NCBI GenBank assembly: GCA_944470555.2
Contig: OX104130.1
Span: 63,989,160 to 64,053,159, forward strand
Reading direction: 5' to 3'
Source: Heterobilharzia americana
Lineage: Eukaryota > Platyhelminthes > Trematoda > Strigeidida > Schistosomatidae
DNA length: 64,000 nucleotides
A model generated the notes under the pieces. The model worked only from the letters and a program-made list of their open reading frames with translations, was not told the DNA's origin and did no database searches. The position numbers were made by a program, and so were the translations under genes. Shown piece by piece: positions 58,801 to 64,000 of this stretch; within the stretch, counting starts at the first letter, position 1; every line of letters starts with the position of its first letter.

Positions 58801-60650
58801 TTCAGAACATCATCCAAGTAAGGTATGCCAGCATTTTTTTGATTTCCAATATGCATAACATATGACCAATTTTACATAGATCCACGCTTAAGAAGCACGA
58901 TAATGTTCACCATGTACTGTCTCCACTTATTTATTTTAATTATCTGTGCAATTTCATTTAGTCAACCGAATTCCGAAACAAATTAGGCATGTTTTTAAAT
59001 GACGTTTTAGGCCGAGAAATTCTCATTATCACGCTAACTAGTTACATATCATAAACGGAATTCTCACTATTTCTTCTTGATATTACAACCCCATTAATAG
59101 TGACAACAGTCACTTTATCTTAATATATCTGACAGAGTTTGGAATTCTCAGCATGTAGTATTTCATCAAAGTCACTCCAAGAACTACATTTTCAAATGAA
59201 ATAATTATTGCTTCTGAATGATGTTAATTATAACAGCATCAAAGGTTGTAATATGAAGCAGCCAGCTGGTGCTGAATTAGCATCCTTTCTAAAATGGGAC
59301 GTGAACAGCAAAGCGAGCGTAAGCTTAATGATGACTGTTCATTCAGCTGATACAGGAAAGCGCAGTTCGGGGTGAGCTTCCGAGAAGCAGAAATATGGTG
59401 TATATTTTTCGCACTGAAAAGTTCATAACCTTCTAATGTAACATTTTAACTCTGTTTTGTTATTAACTCGACAAACAGCCATGTAGAAATTCTTTTAAAA
59501 TGTTCAGGAGTAGATCATACGTCCAGAAGACATGTTTAAATGATTCAAACAAATTGGGAGAAAAGAACTTGTTGTGCATATTTGGTGGAACTCTTTAGAG
59601 GCCCATGGTTCAAGCAGGCTACCGTGCTTGTAAATTCCCTTTTAATTTCATTGTGATCACTGTCCATTTTACCATAAATCTGGAGGAATTGCCGAATTAA
59701 ATCTCAAAAACAGTCGCTGTTGTTATCTGAGAAAATTCCTCTTTATATTTGAACCAAGGAATGTGAAGCAGCAGGATTGTTAAGGTCAAACGTTTTGTGG
59801 CTGTATTCATATTACTATATACAGTTATTTACACTTGAAGCAGTATGCGCTATACTATACTGTTTCAGTGGGAAGTAAAACAAGAAAGCTGAAGGAATAC
59901 AGAGCAAGCACTTTTGTTCAAGAATCGAAAACAAACAGAGAACATTAATAATTCATTTCATACAATACCATCCTGGTAAACAGTCTAATAATCAAACGAT
60001 AAAATGTGGTTAATTTCTCAGTCAAACCCTAAAATCAACGGGTACCTAGTAGTATTTATTCAGACAACTTTAGTTCTAGAGCAGCCTGAGTGCAGTAAAC
60101 TATAGGGACACTAAAAATAGGTAGCAAACATTTTCTGATTTATCATTGTTTATAAGGCGTTCACCAAACTGATATGAAAAAACTGTTGTTCAAATTCGCA
60201 GACTTTCATTCATTTCTGTGTTTATTATCGGTAATTCAGCATGATGATATAATACAGACGGCTGATTGACATAAGTACTTAGAAAATACCCTGGTCGGTT
60301 ACAGGAAGTTTCAAAGATGTGCACTTAGGCTATGTCCTAGATGTTCAATTGTTACAAATAAATAAGAATCTCGCAAACACGTCTTGATATCATAGTGCAA
60401 CTAAACATCTATGTTACTGACTTATCGTTGATATAGGCATACAATACTGAGACCATAAGGAATGAAGATATATTTTGTTTATGAAATTCCAAGTAACTTT
60501 ATGTTGTTTCTTACTCTACCAGTTGCTTTATTGTATTTTGTTTAAGATGGACAGATTTGCAGAGCGATGTACACATTTTTAAAACGTTAAATTTATGGTG
60601 AAAACAATGTAATTTGCCGAACAATAGGGGCAAAATGAATATGCTTTTCA
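58801..60650. other. AT-rich DNA, nothing recognised
   Basis: No supported feature. On the minus strand it is downstream of the exon at 60716-60911. Confidence 0.4.
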
Positions 60651-60656
60651 ACATCT

Positions 60657-60662
60657 TTTATT
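60657..60662 (-). terminator. Candidate polyadenylation signal AATAAA
   Basis: AATAAA on the minus strand lies 54 bases past the stop of the exon at 60716-60911. In AT-rich DNA this hexamer is common, so it is supporting evidence only. Confidence 0.4.
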
Positions 60663-60715
60663 TTCCCTATTCGATTAATTGTCAAATTTAGTGTCACATT
60701 TGTAAAGGTGAGTAG

Positions 60716-60911
60716 CTATGCAGTTAATTTAAGCAGCATATGTTCAAATCTCTGATGGTGTACACAAGCATCGACAGAATATGCAGGGTCTTCCTCATAA
60801 ATTAAGTGCACAGATAACAAAGGTAAACAACCAAATTTATCAGTACCCTGGTCTGTTGCAGTTAGACCGAAAATCATATCCTTCAAAATGGTAAAGTCCC
60901 ACATGATTTCA
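60716..60911 (-). CDS. Candidate terminal exon, unrecognised protein
   Basis: On the minus strand a moderately pyrimidine-rich run ending in GCACGGTTAG precedes an open frame of 64 codons: EIMWDFTILKDMIFGLTATD, then QGTDKFGCLPLLSVHLIYEE, then DPAYSVDACVHHQRFEHMLL and KLTA, followed by TAG. The composition is unlike the AT-driven chance frames around it (Cys, His, Trp, Asp and Pro are all present), and no low-complexity tract occurs. It would begin with the last base of a split codon. AATAAA follows within 60 bases, so it could be the last exon of a gene entering from beyond 60911. I do not recognise the family. The acceptor is not strong, and no partner exon was found to 64000. Confidence 0.5.
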
Positions 60912-63201
60912 CTAACCGTGCAACGAAAGTCAAAAAGTTTATTTCCTTACAAATTAATAAAAGAATAAAGTGGTATCTTTATAAGCTCATCCAGTCGTAC
61001 TGAAAGTGAATTCCAGTGTTATTTCAGAAATAGCTTTAAGTTTCACAGCATCAGACATGGAAGAGTTAGTGAACATATTCCTTTATCATCCACGCATTCA
61101 TGTACTCTTGATACATAAATAACTGGCGTCAGATATATTGAAGGTATAAGTACTATACGTTAGTTTCGTCCACTAAGATGACTGAGAATTCCGTAATTCT
61201 GTCACCAAATATTGTGTGATTCGAAATATATAGATTATAATGACACAAGCAGTGTAAGAATTTCTGTGAAATGGTATTTCAGAGACAAATTTGAACAACG
61301 AAATACATTGCACTATATATTATACTAAAATTTCAAACTAAAATATGAATACACAAATTTAACCTAGAAACAGTATTTATAGCCGTAAAGAATATCAATC
61401 TAATGATTAAGATGATCTTCAATTTTTAGAACAGACTTCAACTCGTCATAACGAATTTTCAAGTAACGGAAACTTTCATCACATGAACACTACAAATCAG
61501 TATAACAAGGTGTTTTAAAATGGTGCACTTAAGTATGAATGATTACGATACAGATATCAACAATGTAGGCTGATAGTTCTAAATATATTGATAAATTTTT
61601 GTTTACTTCGTTACCTGTTGGCAATAGGTCATGATAAGCATTTCCTGATTATTAGAAACGCTTATATATAACAATCCTACGAAAATAAATCTAAATGGCT
61701 TTTCGGCTGAATTACAGATACATAAATAAATTTGAATTCAAGAATTTTATCTATATCTACAAAATATGATGATATATAAATGATGCGTGTATCGATCACA
61801 AATGAAAGTGACAATTCATTAGGACAGTCTTCTACAGCATACTCAGTAGACAGCGGTCCGCTAATTATCGATTGTACTGTAAATGTGTCAAGTTTCAGCT
61901 GACTAACCTAGAAAACCCTAGAACAAGCTTCAAATATAATGAACCCCTTCCCCTTTTATAACCTGCGGGAAGAACAAATTTGTCATAAATGGGGATGAAG
62001 TCAAAGCATGTAATAAAATTTTAAACGTTATCAATCTTTATTGTCTCACTGTAAAAAAAATAGCCCAATCAACAGACCTGGTAATCACACACTGTGTTTT
62101 TGGAGAATTTCTTCATTCCGAGTTTCACCAACTGTAAAAATTAAAACGAGATTTGTAAGTAGGACGAAAAAGCCAATATACGGAAAATAATACTGACTTT
62201 GGAAAAAGCCTTTGCTTAAATCAACTCCAATCTTCCTTTAAGTTGATGAAAATTTAAACTTCTTTGAAATCTAAAAAGGGAATTCATGATCTTCCTTTCT
62301 ATTTGCTTGACATTTTTGGTGTCATAAATGTCACTGTTTTACACATTTGTTTAAGTTGATCACTGAAACAGCCAGTTAGTTGCTTTCTGCCAAAAGATGT
62401 TAAAATCAAAGTGTTTTGTAAACATTTAACTGATAACTTGTATTCTTATAAAAATCTTGTCTATACTGAAAATTATTTTGAGTCTGTTCATCGATTACCT
62501 TTATGAAAAGAATAAATATTCAGAGTATTTTATCTTCTAATCGTTCGCTTAGTATTCTCTTCTAAATGACCATATATTTTCCGTAACTAACCCTTTCTAT
62601 GTTATCTATTTCGAACTATGACTGGAAATTACTCTGGAATGTTCTACTCTTCCTAATATATATTCACGAGTCCATGGCTAAGAGAATGAGGTTGCTGCGG
62701 TTGTTTTGTCTTTTTTCCTATATTCAAGCTACGGAATGTTGACAAAGTATGTTTAACAGTTCCAGTGAAACTATCATTTTTTAGTTGGTGTCGAGTTTTT
62801 AAACAATTCCTGATTTTATAAGCTTGCAAGATTAAGTCTGAATCAAGTAAGGAAACGCTGGTATGTGAAGTTTGGTTGCAGTCTAAGTAAGTAAATGTGA
62901 ACAGAATATAAAAAGTAAGTACAATGATATGCTTTATATTTTAAACAAGATATAATATCAGGTCTTCATCATTTATTGAAAAACATATTTGTTAAATTAC
63001 TTCTAGTCTCATTCTTTTGAGGAACCAGTTTTCCATATTTCTTCATTTTTATAGGTTAATGTCACTATTCACAGCGGGAAATGAGCAAATTGGAAAGTTG
63101 TAAGTTGTCCCACATAAAACTGGATGTTTTTCATATAAACGTAAAGAATGTTTTATGCAAAAATCTAGTGAGATCTTCAGAAAAACAGTCAAAAGTCACA
63201 T
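60912..63201. other. AT-rich DNA; would contain upstream intron of the minus-strand gene
   Basis: No second exon or repeat was identified. Confidence 0.4.
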
Positions 63202-63225
63202 CATATATATATATATATATATATA
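63202..63225. repeat. Short (AT)n microsatellite
   Basis: About 12 AT units. Confidence 0.9.
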
Positions 63226-63874
63226 AACGCTGCGATTCATAGATGTGTTAGATTCAATATTAGCTTTTCACGCAAAGCCCAACATTTGCGAAGCCATCCC
63301 ATTAAATCTTGACCAAGATCCTTATAAATAGGGAAGTTGTATGAAATAGACTGACTGAAAAAGCAGTGAACCTTCTAGCCACTGACTACAAGAGTAAATG
63401 CTGTAAGCAAAGAGTACTAACTCTGCTTTTTGTTATCATTTATTAACATTATGGTCACTCATAGAAGCAAACAGTAGAAAATCTGATATATTCCCGTTCA
63501 TAAGATTGTAACATGGAGAACTGTGTTCCACTTTTCTACTATAAACTCAGTGTGATCATATGCATTTTATTACTGATTACTTAGAAACAGTTATGGATAA
63601 GCAAGAGAATTACTTCTTAGTGTTACTAGTGTGACAAAACAGGATAACAATAAGATAAAATGGAGCAAACAGGATGATCTTTAAGAGATTTATTCCTGTT
63701 CGATTTGGTAAAGTGACATTTGTTATCAAAAAATCACATTGTAAAGCAAACAGCATTCTTCTGGTTATTGATACTGAGGCTTGTTACCTCTGGTTGTTAA
63801 TTGGATAGCCTCTGCTGACATGTGCAGACGTCTCGGTTTAGGTGGTGTTTTATTTTGATATGAAGGATGAATAG
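63226..63874. other. AT-rich DNA, nothing recognised
   Basis: No supported feature. Confidence 0.4.
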
Positions 63875-63975
63875 AAGATAGCAGTGGAATGAAGTGGAAT
63901 CGTCTTGTTTGGGATTCATAGGCAGCATGTACTTGCTCCTAGTGATGATGCTAGCATTCACTTCGAACCAAGTTA
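63875..63975 (-). mobile_element. SM-alpha-type SINE, strongly decayed
   Basis: On the minus strand: GGTTCGAAGTGAATG (B-box region), CATCATCACTAGGAGCAAGT, ACATGCTGCCTATGAATCCC (former stem I and CTGANGAGTCCC), AAACAAGACGATTCC and CATTCCACTGCTATC. The order matches the SM-alpha ribozyme region, but the core is gone. Confidence 0.55.
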
Positions 63976-64000
63976 TTTGCTAGTCAGTGGACTGTATTAT

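Overview
This looks like nuclear DNA of a trematode, most probably a schistosome (Schistosoma or a close relative). The evidence is AT-rich, gene-poor DNA with no bacterial-type operons; many decayed copies of tRNA-headed SINEs carrying hammerhead-ribozyme sequence, in the style of the SM-alpha family known from Schistosoma; RTE-clade LINEs; and Penelope-like elements (PLEs) with a GIY-YIG end. Species cannot be fixed from the sequence alone.

The window is mostly intergenic or intronic DNA. I can support only three protein-coding exon candidates. Two plus-strand exons (5974-6201 and 31581-31712) have good splice sites, are both symmetric phase-1 exons and would join in frame across an intron of about 25 kb. 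One minus-strand terminal exon (60716-60911) has an AATAAA signal about 55 bases past its stop. I do not recognise any of the three proteins.

Mobile elements by region. 1-1165, 8946-10490, 17439-20955, 22925-26457 (minus) and 42522-46030 are copies of one RTE family of about 3.5 kb. All share the same reading-frame lesions, including an altered RT catalytic box, so they look like products of an already dead master. A divergent subfamily lies at 34890-36553 and in the arms of a very large inverted repeat at 48030-52873. That palindrome has two 1690-base arms of exactly equal length around a 1464-base spacer, and each arm holds an RTE copy whose 5' UTR is inverted onto its RT half. PLE remnants lie at 3580-3890, 15430-16090, 28165-28820, 37690-38940 and 46600-47235.

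The most interesting small element is at 29935-30390 (minus). It is a tRNA-headed repeat with a 404-base tandem period that contains a complete, consensus-matching hammerhead ribozyme core (29982-30027). Decayed relatives lie at 50970-51165 and 54475-54600. SM-alpha-type copies, mostly with dead ribozymes and often in head-to-head or tail-to-tail pairs, lie at 11349-11500, 20956-21110, 22690-22915, 28961-29345, 32186-32595 and 63875-63975. A third hammerhead-like SINE lies at 56790-56945. Wherever stem III is preserved it is an 8-base self-complementary word, which suggests a shared ribozyme architecture that could dimerise.

The repeats probably depend on each other: RTE and PLE enzymes supply reverse transcription, while the SINEs supply tRNA-type promoters and self-cleaving RNAs. 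That is inference. None of the RTE or PLE copies visible here could make an intact enzyme.
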